In this document: piece by piece, positions 51,489-60,537 of the stretch
Numbering within the stretch: position 1 is the first letter of the stretch
How the letters are laid out: the number at the start of each line of letters is the position of its first letter
NCBI RefSeq assembly: GCF_002028425.1
Contig: NZ_CP020042.1
Span: 1,302,001 to 1,366,000, forward strand
DNA: 64,000 nt
Direction of reading: 5' to 3'
From: Streptomyces katrae
GTDB lineage: Bacteria > Actinomycetota > Actinomycetes > Streptomycetales > Streptomycetaceae
Program-made: the position numbers and the translations under genes
The notes under the pieces: model-generated
The model's input: the letters and a program-made list of their open reading frames with translations, nothing else
The model's database searches: none
Told to the model about the DNA's origin: nothing

Positions 51489-52151
51489 TCAGTCCGCGGC
51501 GCCCGCCGGGGCGGTCACCCGCTGGGCCGCTTCCGCGCGGGCGGCGGCCGCGGCCTTCTTCATCCGGCCGCGGACCACCAGCGTGACGACGAGCCCGAGC
51601 AGCAGGGCCGCCACCAGGGCCAGCCAGGAGAACCGCTTCAGCCACGGCTCCGCCACGATGCCGACGGTGTAGATGACCGCCGTGGTGCCGCCGGCCCAGA
51701 GGATGCCGCCGAGGACGTTGGCGATCAGGAAGCGCCAGTACGGCATGCGCAGCACACCCGCGAGCGGCCCGGCGAAGATCCGCAGCAGGGCCACGAACCG
51801 GCCGAAGAAGACGGCCCACATCCCCCAGCGGTCGAACGAGCGCTCCGCCACGGCCACCTGCTCCGGCCCGAAGTGCTTCGGGAACCGCCGGCCCAGCTTC
51901 TCCAGCAGCGGCTTGCCGCCGCGCCGCCCGATCGCGTACCCGATGGAGTCGCCGACGATCGCCCCCGCGATCGCGCAGAGCCCCAGGACCACGGGGTCGA
52001 TGTGCCCTTGCTGCGAGGCCAGCAGGGCCGCGCTCACGAGGATGATCTCTCCGGGCAGGGGGATGCCCAGGCTCTCCAGTCCGATGACCAGACCCACCAG
52101 GAGATAGACACTGATCGCCGGAATCGTCTCCAGCCATTCCTGGACGTGCAC
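51489..52151 (-). CDS. DedA-family membrane protein
   Basis: This 220-residue membrane protein has the DedA signature segments GIPLPGEIILVSAALLASQQ, GDSIGYAIGRRGGK and FFGRFVALLRIFAGPLAGVL (the conserved Arg residues). DedA/VTT proteins are implicated in lipid-carrier recycling and proton-motive-force-dependent envelope homeostasis. The GTG at 52151 has AGGGAGGG upstream; the frame continues eight codons further. Confidence 0.9.
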   Translation of the reverse strand: MHVQEWLETIPAISVYLLVGLVIGLESLGIPLPGEIILVSAALLASQQGHIDPVVLGLCAIAGAIVGDSIGYAIGRRGGKPLLEKLGRRFPKHFGPEQVAVAERSFDRWGMWAVFFGRFVALLRIFAGPLAGVLRMPYWRFLIANVLGGILWAGGTTAVIYTVGIVAEPWLKRFSWLALVAALLLGLVVTLVVRGRMKKAAAAARAEAAQRVTAPAGAAD

Positions 52152-52362
52152 CGGTTCGCCCTCCCTCGTCGTCACCGGCGCGCCCGGGGGACACGCCGAA
52201 CGAGCAGCCTATCCGCTCCCCACCACAGGCTTTGCCCGCAGCACGGGTTCCCGGGGCGAACGACCGGCGAACACCTCCCGACGACCTGAACCGCACGGTG
52301 GGCGCGCGGCGCGCTCCAGGCGGCCGCCCGCCCCGCTACGTCACCGCCCCGCTACCGGCCCG

Positions 52363-52821
52363 TCAGGCGGTCGCGTGGGGACGCAGCGTCCAGACCACGG
52401 TCATCTCGCCCGTGACGGCCTCGTCCTCGCGCTGGATCGCGATGGTGACCGGGAACTCCGGGCGGCCGCCCGCGTCGAGCTCGGCGACGACCTCGGAGGC
52501 CGGGCGGCCGAGGGTGGCGGTGGCCGTCACGACGCCCTTGGCGAGCTTCTTGTAGCCGATCTCGGCCTTGACGGCCAGCGGCACCGCGCGCGAGAGCTGG
52601 TCGCCGAAGGCGGCCAGGACGATCGCGCCGCTCGCGGACTCGGCCAGGGTGAACATCGCGCCGGCGTGCGGGCCGCCGACGTGGTTGTGGAAGTCCGGCT
52701 GGTCCGGGAGCCGGACGACGGCGCGCTCCGCGGTGGTCTCCAGGAACTCGAGGTTGAGGGTGCGGGCCATCGGCACGGTCTGGGCGAGCAGTTCGCCCAC
52801 GTTCATCTGTTCTGCGCTCAT
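52363..52821 (-). CDS. Hotdog-fold thioesterase (DUF4442/PaaI-like)
   Basis: This 152-residue hotdog protein has FHNHVGGPHAGAMFTLAESASG, the active-site helix segment of PaaI/YiiD-like thioesterases. It probably hydrolyses acyl-CoA esters in the cytosol. ATG 52821 has TAACAT eight bases upstream and no ribosome site, fitting a leaderless transcript; a second ATG lies five codons in. It is divergent from the Pro/Gln-rich membrane protein. Confidence 0.8.
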   Translation of the reverse strand: MSAEQMNVGELLAQTVPMARTLNLEFLETTAERAVVRLPDQPDFHNHVGGPHAGAMFTLAESASGAIVLAAFGDQLSRAVPLAVKAEIGYKKLAKGVVTATATLGRPASEVVAELDAGGRPEFPVTIAIQREDEAVTGEMTVVWTLRPHATA

Positions 52822-52917
52822 GGCACGCGATGTTACCCACGAGTAGATGAACTTGGCCAGAGCCTGCGAGGGGGCGGACGTGGCTCCCGCAGGCCGCTCC
52901 CACTATGGTTACCGGCC

Positions 52918-53955
52918 ATGTGGCCAGGACAGCAGCAGCCGCCCGGGGGACAGCAGGGCCCCCAGGACGCGCAACAGAACCCGTACCAGCAGCAGCCGGG
53001 ACAGCCGAACCCGTACCAGCAGCAGCCCCAGCCGGGTTTCGGTCAGCAGCAGCCCGGCTACGGCTACCCCCAGGCGGGCGGTTACCAGACCCCGCCGCCG
53101 GTCCAGCCGTGGGGTCAGCCCACCCCGCAGCCGCCCGCACCGCGGGCTTCCGGCGGGAGCCCGTTCTCGACGAAGACCGTGGCCATCGTGGCCGCCTCGG
53201 CGGTCGTCGTGACGGCGGCCGCGACCGGAGCCTTCGTGCTCACCCGGGACGACAAGGGGAGCAACCAGGCGAGCAACAAGCCGGCCGCCGCCTCCTCCGC
53301 GCCCGCCACCTCGGCCGCACCGCCCGCCCCGAGCGACAACCCGCGCGGCGGCGGCGACGCCAAGCCCGTCATCCCGGGCTGGAAGGTGGTCATGAACCCG
53401 AAGCACGGCACCGCCTTCGACGTCCCGCCGGAGTGGAACGTGGCCGGCTCCGGGGTGATCGCCGGCTTCGAGGACACGAAGAAGGGCGACGGCTCCCCTC
53501 TCGTCACCTTCTCCGCACCCGCCTTCCTCAAGGAGGACTGGTGCAAGGTGGACTCCAACAAGGACGGCAAGGAGGAGAGCACCGGGCTGGCCGGCACCGG
53601 CACCAAGGGCGGCCAGGGCGCCAAGGACACGGCCGGGGCCGCACACAGCGAGGCGGGCACCTGGGTGTTCGCCGCCTTCTCGCAGAAGCTCCCCGAGGAC
53701 AGGGTCAAGATCTCCCCGTCGAAGGAGTTCACGACCCTCTCCGGCCTCAAGGGGCACTACGCGACGGCGACCGTCAGCGACATCCCCAAGGAGAACAAGT
53801 GCTCCACGGACGGCAAGAGCATCGCCTTCAGCTTCCGCAACTCCAAGGGTGACTTCGCCAGCTGGGTCCTGTGGAGCGCGGCCGGGGTCCCCGGCGAGGT
53901 GGACCAGGCCACCGAGGAGAAGATCATGAGCTCGGTCCGCCTCCTCGGCAACTGA
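52918..53955 (+). CDS. Pro/Gln-rich single-pass membrane protein
   Basis: This 345-residue protein has a cytoplasmic low-complexity head of about 80 residues made of Gln, Pro, Gly and Tyr (for example QQNPYQQQPGQPNPYQQQ, a near-duplicated block), a single helix (TVAIVAASAVVVTAAATGAFVL, about 84-105), an Ala/Pro/Ser linker and an outer domain of about 200 residues with two cysteines (DWCKVDSNKDGKEES, KENKCSTDGKS). No family function is known. ATG 52918 follows TATGGT by eight bases (leaderless). Confidence 0.85.
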   Translation: MWPGQQQPPGGQQGPQDAQQNPYQQQPGQPNPYQQQPQPGFGQQQPGYGYPQAGGYQTPPPVQPWGQPTPQPPAPRASGGSPFSTKTVAIVAASAVVVTAAATGAFVLTRDDKGSNQASNKPAAASSAPATSAAPPAPSDNPRGGGDAKPVIPGWKVVMNPKHGTAFDVPPEWNVAGSGVIAGFEDTKKGDGSPLVTFSAPAFLKEDWCKVDSNKDGKEESTGLAGTGTKGGQGAKDTAGAAHSEAGTWVFAAFSQKLPEDRVKISPSKEFTTLSGLKGHYATATVSDIPKENKCSTDGKSIAFSFRNSKGDFASWVLWSAAGVPGEVDQATEEKIMSSVRLLGN

Positions 53956-54007
53956 CCTCGCGCACCACCCCACCCCCGGGCCGATTATCCGTTTTCCGGT
54001 TATTCGT

Positions 54008-54036
54008 TTGGATTCTCGGCCCGGGGCAGGGATAGT
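54008..54036 (+). promoter_or_regulatory. Leaderless promoter of the MFS gene
   Basis: TTGGAT and GATAGT are exactly 17 bases apart; the GTG start follows the -10 by six bases and no Shine-Dalgarno is present. Confidence 0.55.
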
Positions 54037-54042
54037 CCCCGG

Positions 54043-55329
54043 GTGAGCTCTCCCCCCGCCGGCTTCCCCGCCCCCTCACGCCGCCTGCCCTCCTGGGCGG
54101 GCCGCAACTACGCCCTGCTGACCGGCGCCGCGGTCGTGACGAACCTCGGCAGCCACGGAGCGCTCATCGCCTCCGCCTTCGCCGTCATGGACGCGGGCGG
54201 CTCCGGCGGCGACGTCGGCCTCGTCGCGGCGGCCCGTACGCTGCCCCTCGTCCTCTTCCTGCTCGTCGGCGGCGCCCTCGCCGACCGGCTCCCGCGCCAC
54301 CGCGTGATGGTCGCGGCCAACGCCCTCAACTGCCTCTCGCAGGCCGCTTTCGCGGTGCTGGTCCTCACCGGCGAGCCCCGGCTGTGGCAGATGATGCTGC
54401 TCACCGCCCTCTGCGGCACCGGCACGGCGTTCTTCAACCCGGCCGCCGAGGGGATGCTCCTCTCCAGCGTCTCGGGCGAGCACTCCAACCGCGCGTTCGC
54501 GCTCTTCCGGATGGCGATGAACGGCGCGGGCATCGGCGGCGCAGCCCTGGGCGGCGCCCTGATCGCGGCGATCGGCCCCGGCTGGGTCCTCGCGGTGGAC
54601 GCGGCCGCCTTCGCCGTCGCGGGCGCCCTGCGCGCCTTCCTCGACGTCGGCCACATCGCCGAACGGCCCCCGGGCGGGGGCCTGCTGGCCGACCTGCGCG
54701 AGGGCTGGGTGGAGTTCCGCTCCCGGGCCTGGCTGTGGAGCATCGTGCTCCAGTTCTCCGTCGTCGTCGCCGTCGTCGGGGCCGCGGAGTCGGTGTACGG
54801 GCCCCTCGTCGCCCGCGACCGGCTGGGCGGGCCGGCCCCCTGGGGGGTGGCCCTGGCCTTCTTCGGCCTGGGCACGATCGCCGGGGCCGTCCTGATGATG
54901 CTGTGGAAGCCGCGCCGCCTGCTGCTGGTCGGCACCCTGTGCGTGTTCCCGCTGGCGCTGCCCTCGGCGGGCCTCGCGGTCCCGCTGCCCGCCTGGGGGC
55001 TGTGCGCGGTGATGCTCGTCAGCGGCACCGCCGTCGAGGTGTTCGGCGTGAACTGGATGACGACGATGCACCAGGAGATCCCCGAGGAGAAGTTCTCCCG
55101 GGTCTCCGCCTACGACTGGTTCGGCTCGCTCTCCCTGCTCCCCCTGGCCACCGCCCTGGCCGGCCCGGCCGAGACCGTCTTCGGGCGCACCCCGGCCCTG
55201 TGGGGCTGCGCGGCCCTGGTGATCGTCCCCACGGCCCTGGTCCTCCTCGTTCCGGAGGTCCGCCACATCACCCGCAGGCCGGTCCCCGACAAGTCCGCCG
55301 CGGCCGGGTCCAGCCTCGCCGGCGTGTGA
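54043..55329 (+). CDS. MFS transporter
   Basis: This 428-residue 12-helix major facilitator of the multidrug/MFS_3 type has the loop 2-3 motif GGALADRLPRHRVMVAAN, the helix-5 region MNGAGIGGAALGGALIAAIG and a third-loop ADLREGWVEFRSRAWLW. It likely exports drugs or a metabolite. The GTG start at 54043 matches a leaderless transcript. Confidence 0.9.
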   Translation: MSSPPAGFPAPSRRLPSWAGRNYALLTGAAVVTNLGSHGALIASAFAVMDAGGSGGDVGLVAAARTLPLVLFLLVGGALADRLPRHRVMVAANALNCLSQAAFAVLVLTGEPRLWQMMLLTALCGTGTAFFNPAAEGMLLSSVSGEHSNRAFALFRMAMNGAGIGGAALGGALIAAIGPGWVLAVDAAAFAVAGALRAFLDVGHIAERPPGGGLLADLREGWVEFRSRAWLWSIVLQFSVVVAVVGAAESVYGPLVARDRLGGPAPWGVALAFFGLGTIAGAVLMMLWKPRRLLLVGTLCVFPLALPSAGLAVPLPAWGLCAVMLVSGTAVEVFGVNWMTTMHQEIPEEKFSRVSAYDWFGSLSLLPLATALAGPAETVFGRTPALWGCAALVIVPTALVLLVPEVRHITRRPVPDKSAAAGSSLAGV

Positions 55330-55375
55330 ACCCCCACCCGTCACTGCGCCCGTCCACACGCGTGACCCCCGCCCG

Positions 55376-56224
55376 TCACCCGACGCTGAACGCCCCCTCC
55401 GGCGGCTCCGGCGAAGCGACGGCATCGGCGTCCGCCACCGCGACCGCGCCCCGCATGAACCGCCGCAGCCCCTCCCCCGTCTCCACCCGCGCCGCGAACG
55501 CGTCCCCGGCACACCGCCGGGCCAGAGCGGCCACCGGCAGCGGGGCGTCGGAGGCCAGCAGCACCGCGTTGCCGAAGCGCCGCCCGCGCAGCACCCCCGG
55601 CTCGGCGATCAGCGCGAGCTCCCCGAACACGGCGGCGAAATTGGCCAGCTGGGCCTTGAGGAAGCCGAACGGCGCCCCGTCGGCCAGGTTCGCCGCGTAG
55701 AGGCCGCCGGGCCGCAGCACCCGGGCGGCCTGCCGGGCGTACTCCACCGAGGTCAGCTGAGCCGGCACCCGCGAGCCCCCGAACACGTCGGCGACCAGGA
55801 CGTCCGCGCTCGCCCCCGGGGCCCGCTCCAGCCAGGCCCGGGCGTCGGCGGCGTGCACCTCCACCCGCGCCGCGGCCGCCAGCGGCAGGTGCTGCGCCAC
55901 CAGCTCCACCAGCCCCGCGTCGAACTCGACCACGGTCTGGCGGGAGCCCGGCCGGGCCGCCGCCGCGTAGCGGGGCAGGGTCAGCGCGCCGCCGCCCAGG
56001 TGCAGCAGGTCCAGCGCCACCCCCGGTTCGGCCGCGCAGTCCAGTACGTGCGCGAGGCGCCGCACGTACTCGAACTCCAGGTGCTCCGGCTCGTCGAGGT
56101 CCACGTAGGACTGCGGAGCCCCGTTCACGGTGAGCAGCCAGGCCCGCTCCCGGTCCACGTCCGGCATCAGCTTGGCGGTGCCCTGGGCCGTTTCCCGGAT
56201 CACCGGGATCTGTTCGTCGCTCAC
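55376..56224 (-). CDS. Spermidine-synthase-like methyltransferase-fold protein
   Basis: This 282-residue Rossmann-fold protein resembles PLN02823/SpeE: nucleotide motif LLHLGGGALTLPRYAAA, acidic VVEFDAGLVELV and DVLVADVFGGSRVP. The canonical DE-rich catalytic signature of true spermidine synthases is changed, so function is uncertain. GTG 56224 follows GACAAT by six bases, consistent with leaderless expression. It has close relatives throughout Streptomyces. Confidence 0.82.
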   Translation of the reverse strand: MSDEQIPVIRETAQGTAKLMPDVDRERAWLLTVNGAPQSYVDLDEPEHLEFEYVRRLAHVLDCAAEPGVALDLLHLGGGALTLPRYAAAARPGSRQTVVEFDAGLVELVAQHLPLAAAARVEVHAADARAWLERAPGASADVLVADVFGGSRVPAQLTSVEYARQAARVLRPGGLYAANLADGAPFGFLKAQLANFAAVFGELALIAEPGVLRGRRFGNAVLLASDAPLPVAALARRCAGDAFAARVETGEGLRRFMRGAVAVADADAVASPEPPEGAFSVG

Positions 56225-56255
56225 CCCACCATTGTCGGGCCCGCCGCAGGCCCCC

Positions 56256-57116
56256 TCAGGCCGACGTCCAGACGGCGGCCGCCTCGGCCACGTGCGCGGC
56301 GGCCTGGGCCAGCCCCGCCCGCGCCGCGGGGGCCCGCCGGGCGGGGTCGAGCAGGTTGCGGCCGAAGGCCTTGCGGGCCTCCGGGGACGAGACGATCAGC
56401 AGCACCCGGGCACCCTCGGCCCGCAGCCGCTCGGCCTGCTGGACGGGAGAGGGGAGCTTCCCCACGCCGACGGGCAGCGGGGCGAGGATCACCACGCGCC
56501 GGTAGCCGGCCGCCAGGTCGGCGTTGACGGCGGAGCGGACGCCGCCGTCCACGTACCGGCGGCCGTCGATGGTGACGGGCGGCCAGACCCCGGGCACGGC
56601 GCAGCTCGCCGCGACGGCGTCCACCAGCCCGGCCCCGCGCTCCCGGTCGAAGAGGGCGCTCTCGCCGGTCAGCGCGTCGACGGCGGTGACGACCAGCCGC
56701 CGCTCGGGCCACTCGTGCGAGACGAGCCGGGCCGCCAGGACCGCGCGCCGCTCCGCCTCGTCGGGGGTGTCGGCGGCGAGGGCGATGGTGCCGACCCGCC
56801 TGCCGTACTCGGCGGCGTCGCGCGAGCGGACCATGGCGAGGGCGTACCGGGCGATCAGGCCCGCGCCGAACTTCGCCGCGATCTCCCCGGCGGGGTCGGC
56901 GAGCTGGCGCTCGTACAGCTCGCGCGGGGTGAGCAGCCCGGAGGCGAGCTGGGCGCCGACCACCGAGCCGGCGGAGGTGCCGACGACGAGGTCGGCGCCG
57001 GTGAGGTCCACTCCGGCGCGGGCGAGGCCGTAGAGGATCCCGGACTCCCAGCCGACGCCGGTGAGCCCGCCGCCTCCGAGCACCAGTGCCGTCTCGCGTG
57101 CCGTGTCGCCGCTCAT
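56256..57116 (-). CDS. Patatin-like phospholipase
   Basis: This 286-residue cytosolic patatin has the oxyanion loop LVLGGGGLTGVGW (residues 11-23), the nucleophile Ser48 in GTSAGSVVG and the dyad Asp in YVDGGVRSA. It probably hydrolyses phospho- or acyl-lipids. I chose ATG 57116 (MSGDTARETALVLGGGG); the frame is open 26 codons upstream without family support. It lies 31 bases before the spermidine-synthase-like gene on the same strand. Confidence 0.9.
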   Translation of the reverse strand: MSGDTARETALVLGGGGLTGVGWESGILYGLARAGVDLTGADLVVGTSAGSVVGAQLASGLLTPRELYERQLADPAGEIAAKFGAGLIARYALAMVRSRDAAEYGRRVGTIALAADTPDEAERRAVLAARLVSHEWPERRLVVTAVDALTGESALFDRERGAGLVDAVAASCAVPGVWPPVTIDGRRYVDGGVRSAVNADLAAGYRRVVILAPLPVGVGKLPSPVQQAERLRAEGARVLLIVSSPEARKAFGRNLLDPARRAPAARAGLAQAAAHVAEAAAVWTSA

Positions 57117-57206
57117 CGCCGCCCGCCCCTCGCTCCCCCCACGGGCCACCCGTGTGGTGACGGCAGTCTGGCAAAGCCGGACCGCCGCCACCACAGCCGG
57201 GGGCCG

Positions 57207-58388
57207 CTACCCGAGGACCTCGGTCACCGTCCCCGCGCCGACCGTGCGCCCGCCCTCGCGGATCGCGAAGCCGAGGCCCGCCTCCAGGGGCACGTCCCGG
57301 CCCAGCTCGACGGTCATGGTGACCGTCTCCCCGGGCCGGGCCACCCCGGCCGCGCCGAGGTCCACGTCCCCGACCACGTCGGCGGTGCGGATGTAGAACT
57401 GCGGCCGGTAGCCGGAGGACAGCGCCGTCGTCCGGCCGCCCTCGCGCGCGGAGAGGACGTACACCTGCGCGGTGAAGCGCCGCCGCGGAGCCACGCTGCC
57501 GGGCGCGGCGACCACGTGGCCGCGGCGCACCCCGTCACGGTGCACCCCGCGCAGCAGCAGCGCCACGTTGTCCCCCGCCTCGGCGGCCTCCATCGGTTTG
57601 CCGAAGGTCTCCAGGCCCGTGACGATGGTCTCCACGGGCTCGCCCTCGCCCCCGAGGAGCGCGACGCGGTCGCCGAGCCGGACGGTGCCGCGCTCGACGG
57701 CGCCGGTCACGACGGTGCCGCGGCCGGTGATGGTCAGGACGTTCTCGACCGGCAGCAGGAACGGCGCGTCCGTGTACCGCACGGGCGTCGGCACGTACGT
57801 GTCCACCGCGTCGAGCAGCGCCTCGATCGCCGCGGTCCAGCGCGGGTCGCCCTCCAGTGCCCCGAGCCCGGAGACCCGGACGACCGGGGCCTCGTCGCCG
57901 CCGTAGCCGTGGGCGGTGAGCAGCTCGCGGACCTCCAGCTCGACCAGGTCGGTCAGCTCCGGGTCGCCGGCGTCGGCCTTGTTGAGGGCCACCACGATGT
58001 GGTCCACCCCGACCTGCCGGGCGAGGAGCACGTGCTCGGCGGTCTGGGGCATGACCCCGTCGAGGGCGGAGACGACGAGGATGGCCCCGTCGAGCTGGGC
58101 CGCGCCGGTGACCATGTTCTTGATGTAGTCGGCGTGGCCGGGCATGTCGACGTGGGCGTAGTGGCGGGTGCCGGTCTCGTACTCGACGTGGGTGAGGTTG
58201 ATGGTGATCCCGCGCCGGGCCTCCTCGGGGGCGCGGTCGATCCGGTCGAACGGCACGAAGGAGGCGCCGCCGCGCTCGGCGAGGACTTTGGTGATGGCGG
58301 CGGTGAGGGTGGTCTTGCCGTGGTCGACGTGACCCATGGTGCCGATGTTGAGGTGCGGCTTGGTGCGGGCGAAGGCCGTCTTGGCCAT
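57207..58388 (-). CDS. tuf3: Elongation factor Tu, divergent paralogue
   Basis: This 393-residue EF-Tu carries aminoacyl-tRNA to the ribosome. GTPase motifs: G1 GHVDHGKT (19-26), G2 RGITIN, G3 DMPGH (81-85, where housekeeping EF-Tu has DCPGH, so Cys82 is Met), G4 NKAD, G5 SGL instead of SAL. Domains 2 and 3 are complete. Many substitutions relative to the usual tuf1 product (for example [11 protein letters not shown] for IDNAPEEKQRG) match the stress-induced tuf3 of S. coelicolor. It may give tolerance to EF-Tu-directed antibiotics such as elfamycins; that is an inference. No ribosomal protein genes are near. Confidence 0.95.
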   Translation of the reverse strand: MAKTAFARTKPHLNIGTMGHVDHGKTTLTAAITKVLAERGGASFVPFDRIDRAPEEARRGITINLTHVEYETGTRHYAHVDMPGHADYIKNMVTGAAQLDGAILVVSALDGVMPQTAEHVLLARQVGVDHIVVALNKADAGDPELTDLVELEVRELLTAHGYGGDEAPVVRVSGLGALEGDPRWTAAIEALLDAVDTYVPTPVRYTDAPFLLPVENVLTITGRGTVVTGAVERGTVRLGDRVALLGGEGEPVETIVTGLETFGKPMEAAEAGDNVALLLRGVHRDGVRRGHVVAAPGSVAPRRRFTAQVYVLSAREGGRTTALSSGYRPQFYIRTADVVGDVDLGAAGVARPGETVTMTVELGRDVPLEAGLGFAIREGGRTVGAGTVTEVLG

Positions 58389-58779
58389 GGTGTCTTTCCC
58401 GTGTCTCGAAGCTGGAACGGGACCCCTGGAGCGAACCGACCCTCCCCCTGCGGGGTCCGCCGGACGATCCGGGAAGGGTCAGCTTCGTGCGCCGTCGAAC
58501 GCGGCGGGTGCCGCTGCGGCGAAGGCCTCTGCCAGGGCGAGTGCCGGGGAGGCGGGGAGGGCAGCCTTCGGCGCGTCCGCGACTGCGGACGGCGCTGCGG
58601 TGAAGGCGTACCGGGACATGCCCCTGATCCTGCCCCAGGGGGCGGGGCGCGTCGAACGAATTACCGCCGGGCCGGGGTCCGTTCGCCGGCGCGGTGCGTG
58701 CTCCGGCCGTCGGGCTCCGTTCGTCCGGATGAGGCCTGGATTACGGCGGGGTGCCGCGCCGGTCGGTTAATCTCCCCGG
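58389..58779. other. Divergent spacer, tuf3 / VTT gene
   Basis: This 391-base gap holds the possible leader ORF, a GACCC...GGGTC inverted repeat near 58438-58481 in the tuf3 leader, and TAATCT at 58768-58773, a likely -10 for a leaderless transcript of the plus-strand gene. Confidence 0.4.
58479..58619 (-). CDS. Possible 46-residue leader ORF upstream of tuf3
   Basis: A short ORF (ATG 58619, stop TGA) encodes an Ala-rich peptide starting MSRYAFTAAPSAVAD, with AGGA eight bases upstream. It ends 90 bases before tuf3. GACCC-type inverted arms lie between them (about 58438-58481), which could form a hairpin. It may be a leader peptide or a chance ORF; third-position GC is high but the amino acid composition is poor evidence. 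Confidence 0.35.
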   Translation of the reverse strand: MSRYAFTAAPSAVADAPKAALPASPALALAEAFAAAAPAAFDGARS

Positions 58780-59496
58780 ATGTCCCTCCTCCTCGCGCCG
58801 TGGACGCGGCTGTCGCTGCTGCTCGTGCTGCTCGTGGCGGCCGGGGTCTGCGTCCTGGTCTACGAGCCCCAGCGGCTGCTCTCCCAGGGCTGGCCGACGG
58901 GGCTCCCCGTCGGCGTGGCCGTGCTGCTGTTCGCGGCCGCCTACGGGCTGTGCACGGCGGCGTTCGTGCCGCGCCCGCTGCTGAACCTCGCCGCGGGGGC
59001 GGTCTTCGGCACCTGGTTCGGCCTGGTGGCGGCCGTCGGCGGCACGGTGCTGGGGGCCGGGATCTCCTTCGGCCTGGGCCGCGCGATGGGCCAGGAGGCA
59101 CTGCGCCCGTTCCTGCGCGGGCGCTGGCTGAAGGCGGCCGACGCCCAGCTGAGCGGGCACGGCTTCCGTTCCGTGCTGGCGGTCCGGATCTTCCCCGGGG
59201 TGCCGTTCGCCGCGGCCAACTACCTGGCGGCGGTGTCCCGCTGCGGCTGGCTCCCCTTCTTGCTGGCCACGGCCCTCGGTACGGTGCCCAACGCGGCCGC
59301 GTACGTGATCGCGGGAGCCAGTGCCTCCTCCCCCGGATCCCCCGCGTTCCTCGTCTCGTCCGGGTTCATCGCCGTCTCCGGGGTGGTCGCCGCCGCGGTC
59401 GCCTGGCGGGGGCGCCACCGCCTCGCGGCCCCCGCCGTGTGCGAGCCCTCGCCGGTGCACCCCCCTGTGGTCGGTGCCGCTCCGCACGGGCCCTAG
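58780..59496 (+). CDS. TVP38/TMEM64 (VTT-domain) membrane protein
   Basis: This 238-residue VTT protein has PRPLLNLAAGAVFGTWFGL, GRAMGQEALRPFLRG and FPGVPFAAANYLAAVSRC, the motifs shared with DedA proteins. About six hydrophobic segments are visible. Likely a lipid scramblase or envelope homeostasis factor. ATG 58780 follows TAATCT by six bases, no Shine-Dalgarno. The downstream uppP gene lies 48 bases away. Confidence 0.88.
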   Translation: MSLLLAPWTRLSLLLVLLVAAGVCVLVYEPQRLLSQGWPTGLPVGVAVLLFAAAYGLCTAAFVPRPLLNLAAGAVFGTWFGLVAAVGGTVLGAGISFGLGRAMGQEALRPFLRGRWLKAADAQLSGHGFRSVLAVRIFPGVPFAAANYLAAVSRCGWLPFLLATALGTVPNAAAYVIAGASASSPGSPAFLVSSGFIAVSGVVAAAVAWRGRHRLAAPAVCEPSPVHPPVVGAAPHGP

Positions 59497-59544
59497 CATC
59501 GGACCCGAACTGCCCGACGATCACAAGGACGAGCACCCACCGAC

Positions 59545-60423
59545 ATGAGCTGGTTCGAATCCCTAATCCTCGGTCTCGTCCAAGGTCTCACGGAGTTCCT
59601 GCCGATCTCCTCCAGCGCACACCTGCGGCTGACGGCCGCTTTCGCCGGCTGGCACGATCCGGGTTCGGCCTTCACGGCGATCACGCAGATCGGCACCGAG
59701 GCCGCCGTGCTGATCTACTTCCGCAAGGACATCGCGCGGATCGTCTCGACCTGGTTCCGCTCGCTCTACACCAAGTCGCTGCGCTCCGAACAGGACGCGC
59801 GGATGGGCTGGCTGGTCATCGTCGGCTCCATCCCGATCGGCGCCCTCGGCGTCGCGTTCAAGGACCAGATCACCGGCCCGGCCCGTGACCTGCGGCTGAC
59901 CGCCACCACCCTGATCGTGATGGGCCTCATCCTCGGCTTCGCCGACTGGCTGGCCTCGCGGGACGAGCAGGGCGGCCGGCACCGGGTGGTGAAGCAGCGC
60001 AAGACGCTCAAGGAGCTGGGCGTCAAGGACGGTCTGATCTTCGGCGTGTGCCAGGCGATGGCGCTGATCCCGGGCGTCTCGCGCTCGGGTGCGACGATCT
60101 CCGGCGGTCTGCTGCTCGGCTTCACGCGTGAGGCGGCGGCCCGCTACTCCTTCCTGCTGGCCATCCCGGCCGTGCTGGCCTCGGGCGCCTTCGAGATCAA
60201 GGACGTGATCGAGACCCCCGGCCACATCACCTGGGGGCCGACGATCTTCGCCACGGTGATCGCCTTCTTCGTGGGCTACGCCGTCATCGCGTGGTTCATG
60301 AAGTTCATTTCGAGCAAGAGCTTCATGCCGTTCGTGATCTACCGGATCCTGCTCGGCATCGCGCTGTTCGTCCTGATCGGCATGGGCGTGCTGGCGGCGG
60401 AGGCGGGCGCGTCCGGCAGCTAG
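59545..60423 (+). CDS. uppP: Undecaprenyl-diphosphatase
   Basis: This 292-residue BacA/UppP removes a phosphate from undecaprenyl pyrophosphate, recycling the lipid carrier for peptidoglycan and conferring bacitracin tolerance. The (E/Q)-rich motif QGLTEFLPISSSAHL (residues 13-27) and PGVSRSGAT are both present; 8 hydrophobic segments are apparent. AAGGACGAG precedes the ATG. It fits with MurT/GatD and the VTT neighbour as part of envelope metabolism. Confidence 0.95.
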   Translation: MSWFESLILGLVQGLTEFLPISSSAHLRLTAAFAGWHDPGSAFTAITQIGTEAAVLIYFRKDIARIVSTWFRSLYTKSLRSEQDARMGWLVIVGSIPIGALGVAFKDQITGPARDLRLTATTLIVMGLILGFADWLASRDEQGGRHRVVKQRKTLKELGVKDGLIFGVCQAMALIPGVSRSGATISGGLLLGFTREAAARYSFLLAIPAVLASGAFEIKDVIETPGHITWGPTIFATVIAFFVGYAVIAWFMKFISSKSFMPFVIYRILLGIALFVLIGMGVLAAEAGASGS

Positions 60424-60454
60424 CCCGGCCGCGAGGACCCACGTGTGCGCGACG

Positions 60455-60486
60455 GAGGGCGCCCGGGAACGTTCCCGGGCGCCCTC
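60455..60486 (+). terminator. Terminator after uppP
   Basis: A perfect 32-base palindrome (arm GAGGGCGCCCGGGAAC) begins 32 bases after the uppP stop. Confidence 0.7.
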
Positions 60487-60537
60487 TGCGTCGTTGTGCC
60501 CGGTGAGACCTGAACGGCGAGCGACTGGGGGTGTCCC

